Source: Chlorogloeopsis sp. ULAP01
GTDB lineage: Bacteria; Cyanobacteriota; Cyanobacteriia; Cyanobacteriales; Nostocaceae
Assembly (NCBI RefSeq): GCF_030381805.1
Contig: NZ_JAUDRH010000008.1
Location: forward strand, 248,001-312,000
Direction: 5' to 3'
DNA length: 64,000 nt
In this document: piece by piece, positions 16,463 to 26,500 of the stretch
Layout of the letters: every line of letters starts with the position of its first letter
Numbering within the stretch: the first letter of the stretch is position 1
Translations under genes and position numbers: made by a program
Notes under the pieces: generated by a model
The model's input: the letters and a program-made list of their open reading frames with translations, nothing else
Database searches by the model: none
What the model was told of the DNA's origin: nothing

Positions 16463-19462
16463 TTACAAATTCACTTCTTGTTGTTGAAATAAATAAAAAT
16501 AATGATTTCTTAAAGCCATTAATTGGGCATGACTTCCTTGTTCGATGACTCTACCACCATCCATGACGACAATGATATCTGCATTTCTGACAGTGTTGAG
16601 ACGATGAGTAATGAAAAATACTGTTGTTCCTTTGAATGCTTGTGCTAAGTTGAGGCAGACTTGCCGTTCTGTAGGATAATCTAAGGCGCTGGTTGCTTCG
16701 TCTAGAACTAATAATTTTGGTTTTTGCAAAACTGAACGCGCGATCGCTATTCTTTGTCTTTGCCCACCGGAAAGTGCAGTACCCCTCTCGCCGACTCGCG
16801 TATTGTAACCGTTAGGTAAGTTCATAATAAATTCGTGAGCGACTGCAATTTTGGCAGCTTCGATAATTTCTTCTGTTGTGGCATCAGGATTGGTGAGAGC
16901 TATATTTTCTTGGACTGTACCATCAAATAACAGCGTATCTTGAGGAACAACACCAATTTGTCGGCGCAGAGAATAAAGTTCTACTTTGGCTATATCATAA
17001 CCATCAACTAAAATCCTGCCGGATTCTGGCTCATACAACCGGATTAATAATTTCATTAAAGTACTTTTACCTGCACCACTTTTGCCAACAATTCCCACAA
17101 ATTTACCGACAGGAAAATCTAGGCTGACATTGTCAAGTTGTAGCGCACTACCTGTATTAAAGCGGAAAGAGATATTTTCATATTTTACCGCTCCTATAAT
17201 TGCAGGTAAGGGAATATTGTAACGGTCTGATTCTGCTTCTTGTGGTGTATCAACAATATCGCTTAAACGTTCCAAAGACAAGGCTGTTTCTTGGAAGCTT
17301 TGCCAAAGTTGTGCCAAACGTAATATCGGACTAGTGACATAACCAGAGATAATTCTAAAGGCAATTAATTCTCCTAAAGTTAATTCTCCTTGCAACACTA
17401 AATAAGCACCCAACCAAAGCACCAGCAGGCTACTTAATTTATTGAGAAAATTGCTAGTAGAATTAGCGAGAGTGGAAGTAACTACAGTTTTAAATCCAGC
17501 AGCAACATAACGAGCATAACGCTCTTGCCATGAAAAGCGCGATCGCATTTCGATATTTTGCGCTTTTACGGTTTGAATACCAGACATAACCTCAACCAGG
17601 TAAGATTGAGTTTGGGCATTGCGTTCTGCTTTGCTACGTAGTTGTTTACTAACTGTGGGAGAAGCAATCAAAGTGATAATTATAAATACTGGAATTGTTG
17701 CTAAACCAACTAGCGTTAGTTGCCAGCTGTAAATGAGCATGACGATGATATAAACCACTGAAAATAGAGCATCTAAACCCACTGTTAAAGCAGTGCCAGT
17801 GAGAAAAGAGCGAATATTTTCTAACTCGTTGATGCGGGTGGAAAGTTCTCCAACTGGACGACGTTCAAAATAGCGTAATGGTAGACGTAGCAAGTGGTCA
17901 ATAATTTCTGAACCCAAACCCATATCGATACGATTAGTAGTATCGACAAATAAGTAAGTTCGCAGTGTACTAAGTACAGCTTCAAATAAGCTTACTACTA
18001 ACAGTAAAACACCTAAAATATGCAAGGTATTTATACTGTTTTGAGCAATGACTTTATCGATAATTAACTGAATAACTAGTGGGTTAGCTAGGGCTGCCAA
18101 TTGTACAAAAAATGAAGCAATAAAAACTTCTAACAGTACACGGCGGTAGCGTGATAAATAGGGAAGAAACCATTGTAAACCGAAACGTTCCTGGGGTGTC
18201 GTTTTGCTGGGAGAAAGTAGCAATACCTTTGCTTGTGATGGATAGCTGTTTTCTTCTGCATTCAATTGGGTAACTACTTCAGCCGGTTTGCAACGCAGAA
18301 TTCCTTGTTCTGGTACACCTAAAACAACAATGCGCGAGCTTGCTTCATAAACAACTGCATAACTATCACCGTAGGAAATCAGCGCTGGTGTTGGGATGCG
18401 CGTGACACTAGCAACAGGTATATCTACTAATTGCGCCCTAAGTCCGATTAATTCTGCTAAGTAGGCACAAACAGGAAAAGATATGTTCCCAGTACGTTTG
18501 AGTTGCTCATTTAAGACGCGGCGAACAACTTCCCGTCGAAACGGTATTTGTAGATATTGGCACAACATTTGAAAGCAGGCGATCGCACTCTTTAATTCTC
18601 CCCTGCCATGTACAAATGGATACTTTTTGATTTTCTGCTCTGTCTTGGCAGTAGTAAAATCTGGTGGCGATTCTTCCTCTGGTGCGTAAGGAATATCAAG
18701 ATTGTCTGTATGATTTAATTGACTCTGTTGTATCTGAGTTTGTATCTGATAACTATGAGGTAATAAAGTTGAGCTACTTAACCCAACTAAACGCGCTGAA
18801 TTTTTCCCCTTCACCTCAAGTACATCTTGTTCAACGCTCGATTCCAAACGAGAACCAACAGGAAATTCAGTTATTACTCCACCGCCACTGACAAACCAAA
18901 TGTATTCTCTATCTAACTGGTGAAATGAAGTTTTACCTGGTGGGAGGTGATGTACCTTTGCTTCTGGCAATGCTGTTTGAGCAAGTTCTTTAATATTAAT
19001 ATTCGCTTGAGCTTGTACTTGTTGTTGCGCACCTAAAATATCAAATATTTCGATTAAATGACACTGATTTTGACGAGCATCGCCAAAAGTTGAATACTCA
19101 TCAAGCAAACGCGAATAGTCTATGGAACTGATTGTTAAACATATAACTTCAGTTGAAGCGATCGCTGTTTCACAAGCTACGTTTCTCAGTAAACTAATTT
19201 CGCCAATAATTGCTCCTGGTTCTAGCAATTTTATCGTAGTTGGCATTTGGGTGCGGGGGTCATATGCCAACAATCGTATTTTACCTTCATAAAGAATTGC
19301 TATGCGGTCGGGAATTCTTTCTTTGTCAAGAATCTTTTGACCGATGCGATAGCGCCAAGGTTGTAATTTTTGTGAGAAATTTGTGACTAATGCAGTTGGT
19401 AATTTGTCAAAACCTTTGATAGTAGAAATAAATTCCTGAAAAGAGCTTTGAATATAAGTCAT
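16463..19462 (-). CDS. Type I secretion ABC exporter with cNMP-binding and degenerate C39-like domains
   Basis: The product is 999 residues. Domains in order: a cyclic-nucleotide-binding-like domain (about 15-150, ILYEGKIRLLAYDPRTQMP, PGAIIGEISLLRNV), a linker, a C39-like domain (about 285-405), six membrane segments (about 435-700) and an ATPase domain with Walker A GKSGAGKST (about 795), signature LSGGQRQRIAIARS (about 900), Walker B LLVLDEATSALD and the His switch THRLNTVR. In the C39-like domain the position of the catalytic Cys reads GELKSAIACFQML, so Ser or Lys replaces Cys. The His region reads DSYAVVYEASS. Cleavage of a double-Gly leader is therefore unlikely, as in HlyB. This organisation recalls HetC, but the lost triad argues for a different job. 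It sits between the PPIase and HlyD genes. Confidence 0.92.
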   Translation of the reverse strand: MTYIQSSFQEFISTIKGFDKLPTALVTNFSQKLQPWRYRIGQKILDKERIPDRIAILYEGKIRLLAYDPRTQMPTTIKLLEPGAIIGEISLLRNVACETAIASTEVICLTISSIDYSRLLDEYSTFGDARQNQCHLIEIFDILGAQQQVQAQANINIKELAQTALPEAKVHHLPPGKTSFHQLDREYIWFVSGGGVITEFPVGSRLESSVEQDVLEVKGKNSARLVGLSSSTLLPHSYQIQTQIQQSQLNHTDNLDIPYAPEEESPPDFTTAKTEQKIKKYPFVHGRGELKSAIACFQMLCQYLQIPFRREVVRRVLNEQLKRTGNISFPVCAYLAELIGLRAQLVDIPVASVTRIPTPALISYGDSYAVVYEASSRIVVLGVPEQGILRCKPAEVVTQLNAEENSYPSQAKVLLLSPSKTTPQERFGLQWFLPYLSRYRRVLLEVFIASFFVQLAALANPLVIQLIIDKVIAQNSINTLHILGVLLLVVSLFEAVLSTLRTYLFVDTTNRIDMGLGSEIIDHLLRLPLRYFERRPVGELSTRINELENIRSFLTGTALTVGLDALFSVVYIIVMLIYSWQLTLVGLATIPVFIIITLIASPTVSKQLRSKAERNAQTQSYLVEVMSGIQTVKAQNIEMRSRFSWQERYARYVAAGFKTVVTSTLANSTSNFLNKLSSLLVLWLGAYLVLQGELTLGELIAFRIISGYVTSPILRLAQLWQSFQETALSLERLSDIVDTPQEAESDRYNIPLPAIIGAVKYENISFRFNTGSALQLDNVSLDFPVGKFVGIVGKSGAGKSTLMKLLIRLYEPESGRILVDGYDIAKVELYSLRRQIGVVPQDTLLFDGTVQENIALTNPDATTEEIIEAAKIAVAHEFIMNLPNGYNTRVGERGTALSGGQRQRIAIARSVLQKPKLLVLDEATSALDYPTERQVCLNLAQAFKGTTVFFITHRLNTVRNADIIVVMDGGRVIEQGSHAQLMALRNHYFYLFQQQEVNL

Positions 19463-19652
19463 GATAATTGTAAATTATAGCAGTTCTATCTGATTTCAAA
19501 AATGCCGAGAATAAGAAACCACAAAGTACACAAAGAGAAAGAATAAAAAAATGAAGTTTTTGTAAATGTTTTAAGATTAATATAGAGTTTTTGCTAATAG
19601 TTAATTACCATTATCAATTAGCTATTAGCTATTAGCTATTAGTTATTAACTA

Positions 19653-20408
19653 TTAACGATTAGTAGTAGCAATTAATTCAGATTGATGAATCTGCCAATT
19701 CTGTGCTGAAATTTGCATTTGTAGCCATTGATGAAAACGTTCATTGATTAATCGTTGACGCATCGAAGCTTCTAACTTAGCTGTTAGCAATTTTTCTAGA
19801 CGAACAATCACAATCCAATCGCCTACTTGGGTAGGTGGTAATAATTGCTGTGGTTGACAGGATAATAATAATTTCGCTAAAACTGGATGAAGTGCTTGTA
19901 ATTCTACTGGCCCTATTAAACCATCTGTTTCCTTTTCTGGGCCTTGTGCAAATTCTCGTGCTAGTTGGATAAAAGACTGCTCTCCTTCTTTGATGCGAAA
20001 GTAAATTTCTTGGGCAATACCTAGATCAGTAGTTCTTATCAGAGAATAAACAACGCGATCTAATAAGGGTTTGCGTTGAATAAAATAAGCATCTAAATCT
20101 TTTCCCCAGTTATTTTGTTTGAATTTTTCTAGTTTTAATTGTCGAACAGCCAGCGCTTCAAATTGCTTGGCACTCATGTTATTTTGCTGCAACCAAAGCT
20201 GAAGCATAGCATCAGAAGTGAGTTGATATTGTTGAGCCAATTGTTGACAAGCAAGCTTAGTCTCCTGTTGCGTACACTCAATTTCTGCTATTGCTTGGCT
20301 GATGACTATCTCTTTTACTAGCTGTGGTAGCAGTTGGTATTCTGCTAGCAGTGGTAAAACTTCTGTGGCTGTCAGTGTGCGATCGCCTACTTGCAGAACT
20401 GGAGACAT
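19653..20408 (-). CDS. Parvulin-type peptidyl-prolyl isomerase (SurA/PpiC-like)
   Basis: I start at the ATG at 20408 (MSPVLQVGDRTLTATEVLPL); the longer frame to 20450 begins with TTG. N-terminal helices (about 10-110) form a SurA_N-like chaperone region. The parvulin core follows (AQEIYFRIKEGEQSFIQLAREFAQGPEKETDGLIGPVEL), and a helical tail closes the protein. No signal peptide is seen, which is unusual for SurA but usual for the PPIases encoded next to cyanobacterial peptidase-ABC exporters. Upstream of the exporter and HlyD on the same strand, it probably keeps or folds the substrate for export. A 'tagctat' tandem repeat lies between it and the exporter gene (about 19615-19645). Confidence 0.85.
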   Translation of the reverse strand: MSPVLQVGDRTLTATEVLPLLAEYQLLPQLVKEIVISQAIAEIECTQQETKLACQQLAQQYQLTSDAMLQLWLQQNNMSAKQFEALAVRQLKLEKFKQNNWGKDLDAYFIQRKPLLDRVVYSLIRTTDLGIAQEIYFRIKEGEQSFIQLAREFAQGPEKETDGLIGPVELQALHPVLAKLLLSCQPQQLLPPTQVGDWIVIVRLEKLLTAKLEASMRQRLINERFHQWLQMQISAQNWQIHQSELIATTNR

Positions 20409-20594
20409 AAAACTTTTCAAAGGAATTGCGATAGTAGTAGATTTTCTCAAACTAATTAGTCACAGAAGGTTAAACTCAGGTTAAAAAAAGTGAATTGCAT
20501 TCAGGCTCAATATGTGCGTTTGGAATTGTACACAGTCTACTCAAGCCATATTTATGCTTGTGATACTATTTCACGAAAAGGTTGATATGGATGT

Positions 20595-20678
20595 ACCCCA
20601 CCGCCTACGGCACCTCCCCTTAGTAAGGGGAGGTTGGGAGGGGTTGAATATGAATCACTCAAAAAGTTAAATGGTATG
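20595..20678 (+). repeat. Dispersed repeat family C, copy 1
   Basis: The element begins with 'cgcctacggcacctcccctt', has the palindromic core 'cctccccttagtaaggggag' and ends with 'gaatatgaatcactcaaaaa'. It recurs at 32971-33100. It lies in the 739-base gap 20451-21189, which also holds the ftsH relic. Confidence 0.7.
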
Positions 20679-20884
20679 AGGTGTATCCTAATTTAGGACA
20701 TCAAAAAGACGCTATGGCAGTCCTAAATCATTCGTGAAAACCAACATTAACGAACTCCTGAAGTTAAATTAGGTTTATCTGAAACGGTGAAATTGTTTGC
20801 AGTTTGAACCTGGCTCCGCAAACAGTACACTTTCTCACCCTCACTCACTTTCATCTCTAAGAGTTGAGTCGCGATCACTTTAAG

Positions 20885-21060
20885 ATTGCACATCCTTACC
20901 CAGCTTTACTTTCTGAGTATAAATTTTGAAAATTGCTTCTCGCCCCGACAGTTCCCGGCGATCGCTAACACTTGACGGTTAAATCGAGCAAGACGCAATA
21001 GAGCAGGATCTAAGACTTCAGAACGATTCGTGGCTGCTAGCACAATCACCGTTGTAACGA
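20885..21060 (-). pseudogene. Fragment of an FtsH-type AAA protease gene
   Basis: On the minus strand the frame reads VIVLAATNRSEVLDPALLRLARFNRQVL, the second-region-of-homology segment of FtsH. It then changes frame at a HIP1 site and continues as DRRELSGREAIFKIYTQKVKLGKDVQ, the sequence that follows in FtsH. Walker A, the HEXGH protease site and the membrane anchor are absent. The arginine finger segment normally 'RPGRFDRQ' is altered to RLARFNRQ. This is a short relic and cannot be functional. Confidence 0.85.
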
Positions 21061-21189
21061 GTGCAAAAAAACGATAACCCCCTGGAGAACTTAGCAAACC
21101 ATAGGATGATGATTTAGTATTTTCTCTCCTTCAGCATTACAGGGTGTTGTTTCATTTCTGGGCTTATTTGATTAACTACGGCATAAAAG

Positions 21190-21438
21190 TTAAAACAAGC
21201 GTCTCGAACTCAGAGGATTGACTAGTTCAGTCTGAGGTGTTAATCCCCAAAGCCAAGCATTGCGCTTATCGTTCATTGAAGAGGTGATGTTTGTCTGTGT
21301 CATAACAGTTTCTTGAGAGTTAGTCAATGGCTGTGCTTCTCGTCTCCATGCTCGTTTAGAAAGCTCGGAAAGAGAAATTCCAGCAAATACAATAAACACA
21401 GCAATCCACGTTTCAGCCGGGCGTCGCGCTAATGCCTA
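21190..21438 (-). pseudogene. Degraded HLIP (high-light-inducible protein) locus
   Basis: A frame beginning at about 21303 reads MTQTNITSSMNDKRNAWLWGLTPQ, the N-terminus of a cyanobacterial HLIP. Where the family continues with the chlorophyll-binding helix (xWNGRLAMIGF) it reads TELVNPLSSRRLF and stops. Upstream in the same frame is a hydrophobic stretch (WIAVFIVFAGISLSELSKRAW), and a 51-residue frame (MSSILTTQTSQIIKIDD...) overlaps the end of the desaturase gene. The chlorophyll-binding residues are missing, so I call it non-functional. It lies directly downstream of the desaturase gene, which may hint at past co-regulation by light or cold. Confidence 0.65.
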
Positions 21439-21544
21439 AACAATAACGAGGGTAGAGGCGGTGCCGTAGGGCAATACGAACGACTTTATAAAGAAAGCGT
21501 AAATGAGAGGGAGAAGGTTGTTCTTTAATGGGGCATTACTATCA

Positions 21545-22444
21545 TCAATTTTGATAATTTGAGACGTTTGAGTTGTGAGTATTGAAGACATAATGAGCGT
21601 AGATTTTTCTGGGAGGAGTTCTTAAATCCCAAACGATTCTTAGCCATGAAAGTAGCTTCAGAATGTAATGGGTAACATCTATCTCCCACCAGTAGAAGCC
21701 TTGCCGTTCTGAAGCAGGATAATAATGATGATTATTATGCCAACCTTCGCCGAGAGTAATTAGAGCTAAAAACCAATTATTGCGACTACTATCTGTTGTG
21801 TTAAAACGACGATAACCAAAGATATGGGCAAGAGAATTAATTGTAAAAGTCGTGTGATAAAGTAGCAAAGTACTTAAACAAAATCCCCACACAAGCATCT
21901 GTAACCCAGTCGTTTTTAGCTGAGGAAAGCACAATTGCAACACTATACCAATTGCAGTTAAAATGATTGCTAGTACAATAGGAACTGTCATATGGAAACG
22001 GTTTAACCACCGCAACTCTGGATATTGTGCAAAATCTCGGACTTGCTTTTCGTCTGTTTTGGAATATTTAGGACACATCACCCAGCCAACGTGCGACCAC
22101 CAGAAACCATTAACAATGGGGGAATGAATATCCTGTTCTGTATCTGCATAGCGATGGTGATGACGATGACGCGCTGCCCACCATAACGGGCCTAACTGAG
22201 CTGAGGAATTACCTAAAACAGCAAGAATAAACTGAAACCAACGCGTTGTTTTATAAGTGCGATGTGAAAAATAACGGTGGTATCCTGCTGTGATCCCAAA
22301 CATTCGTATGAACCAAAGTGTAAGGCATGTAATGAGAGCAGTCCAACTAAAACCCACCCAAAAAATTAATAGACTACTAATATGAATTGATATAAAAGGA
22401 ATATTGCCTAAGATATCTATTTTATATTCTTGTCTTGATAACAT
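21545..22444 (-). CDS. Membrane fatty-acid desaturase (DesC/acyl-CoA desaturase type)
   Basis: I start at the ATG at 22444 (MLSRQEYKIDILG); the frame to 22450 begins with TTG. The product is 299 residues with four to five membrane segments. All three histidine boxes of the class are present: HRYFSH at about residue 58, HRHHH at about 95 and HNNHH at about 235, each needed for the di-iron centre. The pattern AGYHRYFSHR...RHRHHHRYADTEQDIHSP...GEGWHNNHHYYP is that of delta-9 desaturases acting on acyl lipids or acyl-CoA. The C-terminal tail after WDLRTPPRKIY is unusual, ending NTHNSNVSNYQN. It lacks close functional partners here. The positional specificity (delta-9) is likely, not proven. Confidence 0.92.
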   Translation of the reverse strand: MLSRQEYKIDILGNIPFISIHISSLLIFWVGFSWTALITCLTLWFIRMFGITAGYHRYFSHRTYKTTRWFQFILAVLGNSSAQLGPLWWAARHRHHHRYADTEQDIHSPIVNGFWWSHVGWVMCPKYSKTDEKQVRDFAQYPELRWLNRFHMTVPIVLAIILTAIGIVLQLCFPQLKTTGLQMLVWGFCLSTLLLYHTTFTINSLAHIFGYRRFNTTDSSRNNWFLALITLGEGWHNNHHYYPASERQGFYWWEIDVTHYILKLLSWLRIVWDLRTPPRKIYAHYVFNTHNSNVSNYQN

Positions 22445-22450
22445 ATGCAA

Positions 22451-22860
22451 GCTCTTGAATCATTTTTGGAAATAGCAATTATTACTATAAAAAACTATAA
22501 AAACTTTGTTTAAATATTTGTAATATTGCGCTCTTCTAGTTATAGTAATCAGGTTTTTATCTACTGTCGTCGCTCTTAAGAGCTAACCAGTGTTCATAGA
22601 GAAGCTCTGAATTTGTACTCCTCCAGTATGACAGATGGGTGCTTGAGATTAAGTTTTGGCAAAGGTTAGAGAAGTATAAGATGAGTGAATAGCGTTTGAA
22701 TTTGTTACAAAACTTTAAATACTTGGATGACATTACACTCGTTTTCTGACTTTTGTATGATTTAACTAGAGCAAAAGATGTTTAGCATAAGAAAAAGTAT
22801 AAAATCCTTAGTGTTCATAAAAATTTAAGTTTAGAAATTTTCATATGAGTTTTTTGTCTT
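22451..22860. other. Intergenic region with no recognised feature
   Basis: An AT-rich spacer separates the divergent desaturase gene and HTH-NACHT relic. Promoters for both would be here. No palindrome, repeat or RNA structure stood out. Confidence 0.4.
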
Positions 22861-23415
22861 ATGGTCAGGCGATCGCTCCAAGCATCACATATTGGAATTC
22901 AACAGGCAAAAAGAGCGTTTGCCCGCAAGGGGTGGACTCAGGAAAATTTGGCGTTAGAAGTCGGGCTTAAAGACTAGACAACCCATTTGGCGGTTTTTCT
23001 CTGTCCGGTTGAGCGTCATATATTTGTGGAAATTTGTTCGATATTGGAATTGAATTGGCGCGAGATCGCTGCCGATCCCACAGAACTTGCCCAGGCTCCT
23101 GTCTTAGATATTGATGTCTTGGTGCAACAGGTGCGATCGCAACGCCAGGAAAAAATTCAAAATCAGTGTGGGATTTTGCAGTTATTGGATATCAGCCGTC
23201 CTGTTGGAATCGATGACATATACATTGATGTCAATATTCTCGAAGACATCCCAAGCCAACAGCAACAGCAAGTACTGCAATGCTACTATGATGCCAATCA
23301 GTTATTGCTCGATTGCTTGAATAGTAATTGTGAGGTGACAGCTGCGATCAGGCAGGAAATTGAAGCAACTTTATTGTTGCCTCAAAAGGAACTTGAAGAT
23401 AGGGAATGGCAATAG
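22861..23415 (+). pseudogene. Relic of an HTH-NACHT (NLR-like) gene, ends joined after internal deletion
   Basis: The ATG at 22861 begins the HTH segment MVRRSLQASHIGIQQAKRAF, then RKGWTQENLALEVGLK, that opens many cyanobacterial NACHT-domain proteins. One extra base near 22974 gives a stop. The next stretch (TRQPIWRFFS) is in another frame, and the original frame resumes as PVERHIFVEICSILELNW. The following part VQQVRSQRQEKIQNQCGILQ, then LLDISRPVGIDDIYIDVNILEDIPSQ is the segment before NACHT. It jumps at once to YYDANQLLLDCLNSNCEVTAAIRQEIEATLLLP, the usual C-terminal end of such proteins. The NTPase and sensor repeats are gone. These proteins are thought to act in immunity or signalling; this one cannot. 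Confidence 0.75.
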
Positions 23416-23435
23416 CATTGAGATGAAAAATAAAT

Positions 23436-23462
23436 GTCCCTGGGGAAGTTTCCCACAGGGTA
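23436..23462. terminator. Hairpin between two convergent genes
   Basis: The sequence 'gtccctggggaagtttcccacagggtac' region can fold into a stem of about ten pairs with a short loop. It lies between the HTH-NACHT relic and the end of the giant exoenzyme gene, where a bidirectional terminator would be expected. It lacks a clear U-tract. Confidence 0.35.
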
Positions 23463-23529
23463 CAAAAACAGTAAACTCAATGCATCTCAATCAAATTAGC
23501 TAAAATTTGCAATCAAGCGATCGCTATTC

Positions 23530-26500
23530 TTAGGTAATACTCAAATTCACTTTCACAACAAAATCGTTGTAATCTTTGTCGCCGCCTCCTAGTAAATCCT
23601 CAAAACAAAAGATGTTATTGTCTAACAAATGCATATGATCTATCTTGTCTGGGTTCGCTCCTAAGAATGGGAAGTACACCGCTGGATCGTTATTAGCATT
23701 GCCATCTAAAATTGCTTCCGGTTTGCCATTCGCAATCATAAATGGTGCATAGATGCTGCCAGGCTGAAAAATGCTTGTATAAGTGGCTTGGTTGCTCACA
23801 GTTATGTCAATGCCTGGAATACGTGCACCCACAGCAGCTTGAGTATAGCCAGCTTGCCCAGGCAAAATGTCTGCCGTGCCATCACTATTAATATCAATGC
23901 CACCCATCTCATCGGTTATCTGATAGAAGCCGACAAAGTTCTTGAATGCTGCTTTTGTGTTAACCACAAATTCAACTTTCACTTGCTGTGTCACATCCCG
24001 CAAATCAATTAGTTTTTTTTCTAGCTTTTCTTGCCAGCTTTTACCTAAATGATGAAACGAGTTATTTTTGTCCTCGTAATCTGGGATGTTCGGAGTGGGA
24101 TTAAGCAAATTCAGTGGCTTGTCTAATTCCAGGATGATAAATTCGTTGTTATCAATGGCGGGCGGTCGTCCCACTGAAAAGGGATAATTGTTATCGTTGG
24201 CAACCAAAAGCGTTTTAGCATCTAGTACCAACACATCTTCGATAGTTTGGAAGGGGAAAGTAAACCTGCTGCTGCCATCTTGATTCAAGTCATTAGGATC
24301 TTGAATATTCAGCAGATCGGCGATTTCTTCTTTGGCAACAAAGCCATTGTCATCTTGTTTCGATAAGTCAACTTTAAAGATTTTCTTGAATCTGGCTTCA
24401 GCACCTTGATTGTTATCTCGCTCAATCACCAGATATTCGTTGTGGTTGATGGCGGTAAAGTCACCAATGGCATGATTGGGGTTTTCCAACTGGTAGTAGC
24501 CAAATAGTCCCATATATTGCTCAGATGCTACATCAAACTCGTAGATGCGTAGCGAACCAGCAGGATCGCCAAAGACAGTGCCTTCAAGCAACGGATACAG
24601 AGTTTGTTTATCTGGGCTAATTGCTAAACCCTCAAAGCCTCTGGAACGAGCAAGATTTGAGACAACTGGCTCACCTACAAAGCGATCGCGCACGAGATCG
24701 CCTGTACCGGGAAAGTCGGTAAAGTAACCGTCAACCCCTAAATTGATAAACTGCTCAAATTCTTTTTGCGGATCACCGTTGTAATCAGATGCTAGGAAAA
24801 TGCCTTCGTTGCGGAAGGTATAGGAATGTACCAGCAAGCCTGCGGCGTGGGCATCTTTTACCAAAGAAGTGGGAGTACCCAGAACCCTATCGGCATCAGT
24901 AATTGTGCCATCGCCATCCAAGTCATCTGGTTTACCATCACCATCACGATCTACTGTTTCGGCAGGGACAATCAACCGTTTATTAGGGCCAATTCCAGTA
25001 GCATACTCTGCAATTTTAGCCAGTTCTGCGGGACTAGTGAGGTCGCCATATGTGCGGGAATCGCCACTGACAACAAAATCATAAGGCTTGCCTGTTAAGC
25101 CACCAAATAGCTGAATCAGAGGTAAATCAATGCCAGCCTTTGGCATCAAGTCATTTTTCAGTTCCTTGAGATTGCCTACCTCAAAAGACTGAATAAATAC
25201 CCGCTTTGGATCGGTGAAGTTGTTAGCAACTAAGGTATCAACTAACTTCTCACCCAAATTGATACCGATATTTGCAAAGTAGGTAGGATGCTTAGTTTCT
25301 GGATATATGCCTATTTTGCGGCCAGTTTCTTGTTCAACCTGCTTCACCAAATCAATGATTTCTGTGAGAGTAGGAACCTTTAAGTTGTCGTTGTCAAATT
25401 TGGTTGAGCGCAGATTGGGTAGACGTTCAATGGCATTGAGGGTTTTCAGTTCTGCCAAAGTCAAATCTTCGGTAAACCAACCCGTGACACTACGTCCATC
25501 GATAATTTTGGTAGTTTTGCGATCGCTAAACTCTGGACGCAAGTAAATGTCTGTACTAGTGTCGGTGGTATTCACGCTGCCATCGGCATTGAGAATTGCC
25601 AGGGCATTTTCGTGCCGGGCTACCAAAACCCCATCCTTTGTAGCTACCAAATCCGGCTCGATGAAATCTGCCCCATCAGCGATCGCTAATTTGTAGGCTA
25701 CCAAAGTGTGTTCTGGACGTAAACCACTTGCACCCCGATGCCCAATCACAATAGGTGCATTGCCATCAAGGGTTTGAAACTCGGTCTTTTTGAGTACATC
25801 GGGATGATCGGGCGATCGCACAATCTCTGCGGTAATTCGGTCGCGTGCTACATCGCCCGTACCAGGAAAATCAGTAAAGTAGCCATCAACACCTAAATTA
25901 ATAAACTGCTTGTATTCCTGTGCAGGATCGCCGTCATAATCTGATGCCAAGTAACGTTCTTCATCGCGGAAGGTATAGGGGTGTACCAATAGCCCGGTAT
26001 CATGGGCATCTTCTACTAGAGAAGTTGGTTCGGTGAGGGTTTTGTCAGCATCATTAATCACACCGTCGCCGTTAATATCGTCGGGTTTTCCATCGCCATC
26101 TTTATCGACAGCTTTCACCGAGATGATCATCCGCTTCCACGGGCCGATACCATCAGCATAGGTGGCTATTTCTTGTAAGCCTTCTGGTGTCCGTAAATCT
26201 GCGTAGGTGCGAGAATCACCATTCACAACGAAGTCGTAGGGCTGCGTTTCAATTAGGGTTCCATCATCTCTGACATCAACTGCATCTAAGAGTTGAACTA
26301 GAGGGATGTCGGTTTTTTGATTTAGTTCTTTGAGGTTGTTGACTTCAAAAGACTGGATAAATATCCGATTTGGATTTGTAAATCCAGTTTTTTCTAAAGT
26401 TGCCAGCAGAGGTTCTTCGAGAGACAAGCCGAGGTTATCGTGGAAAGTCGGGTGTTTGGTTTCCGGATAGATACCGATTTTACGTCCCGTGTCTGTTTCA

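Noticed and set aside
16463..19462. Naming the exporter hetC
   Set aside because: It shares the HetC domain order, but the C39-like triad is lost and no hetP gene is nearby, so the name is not justified.
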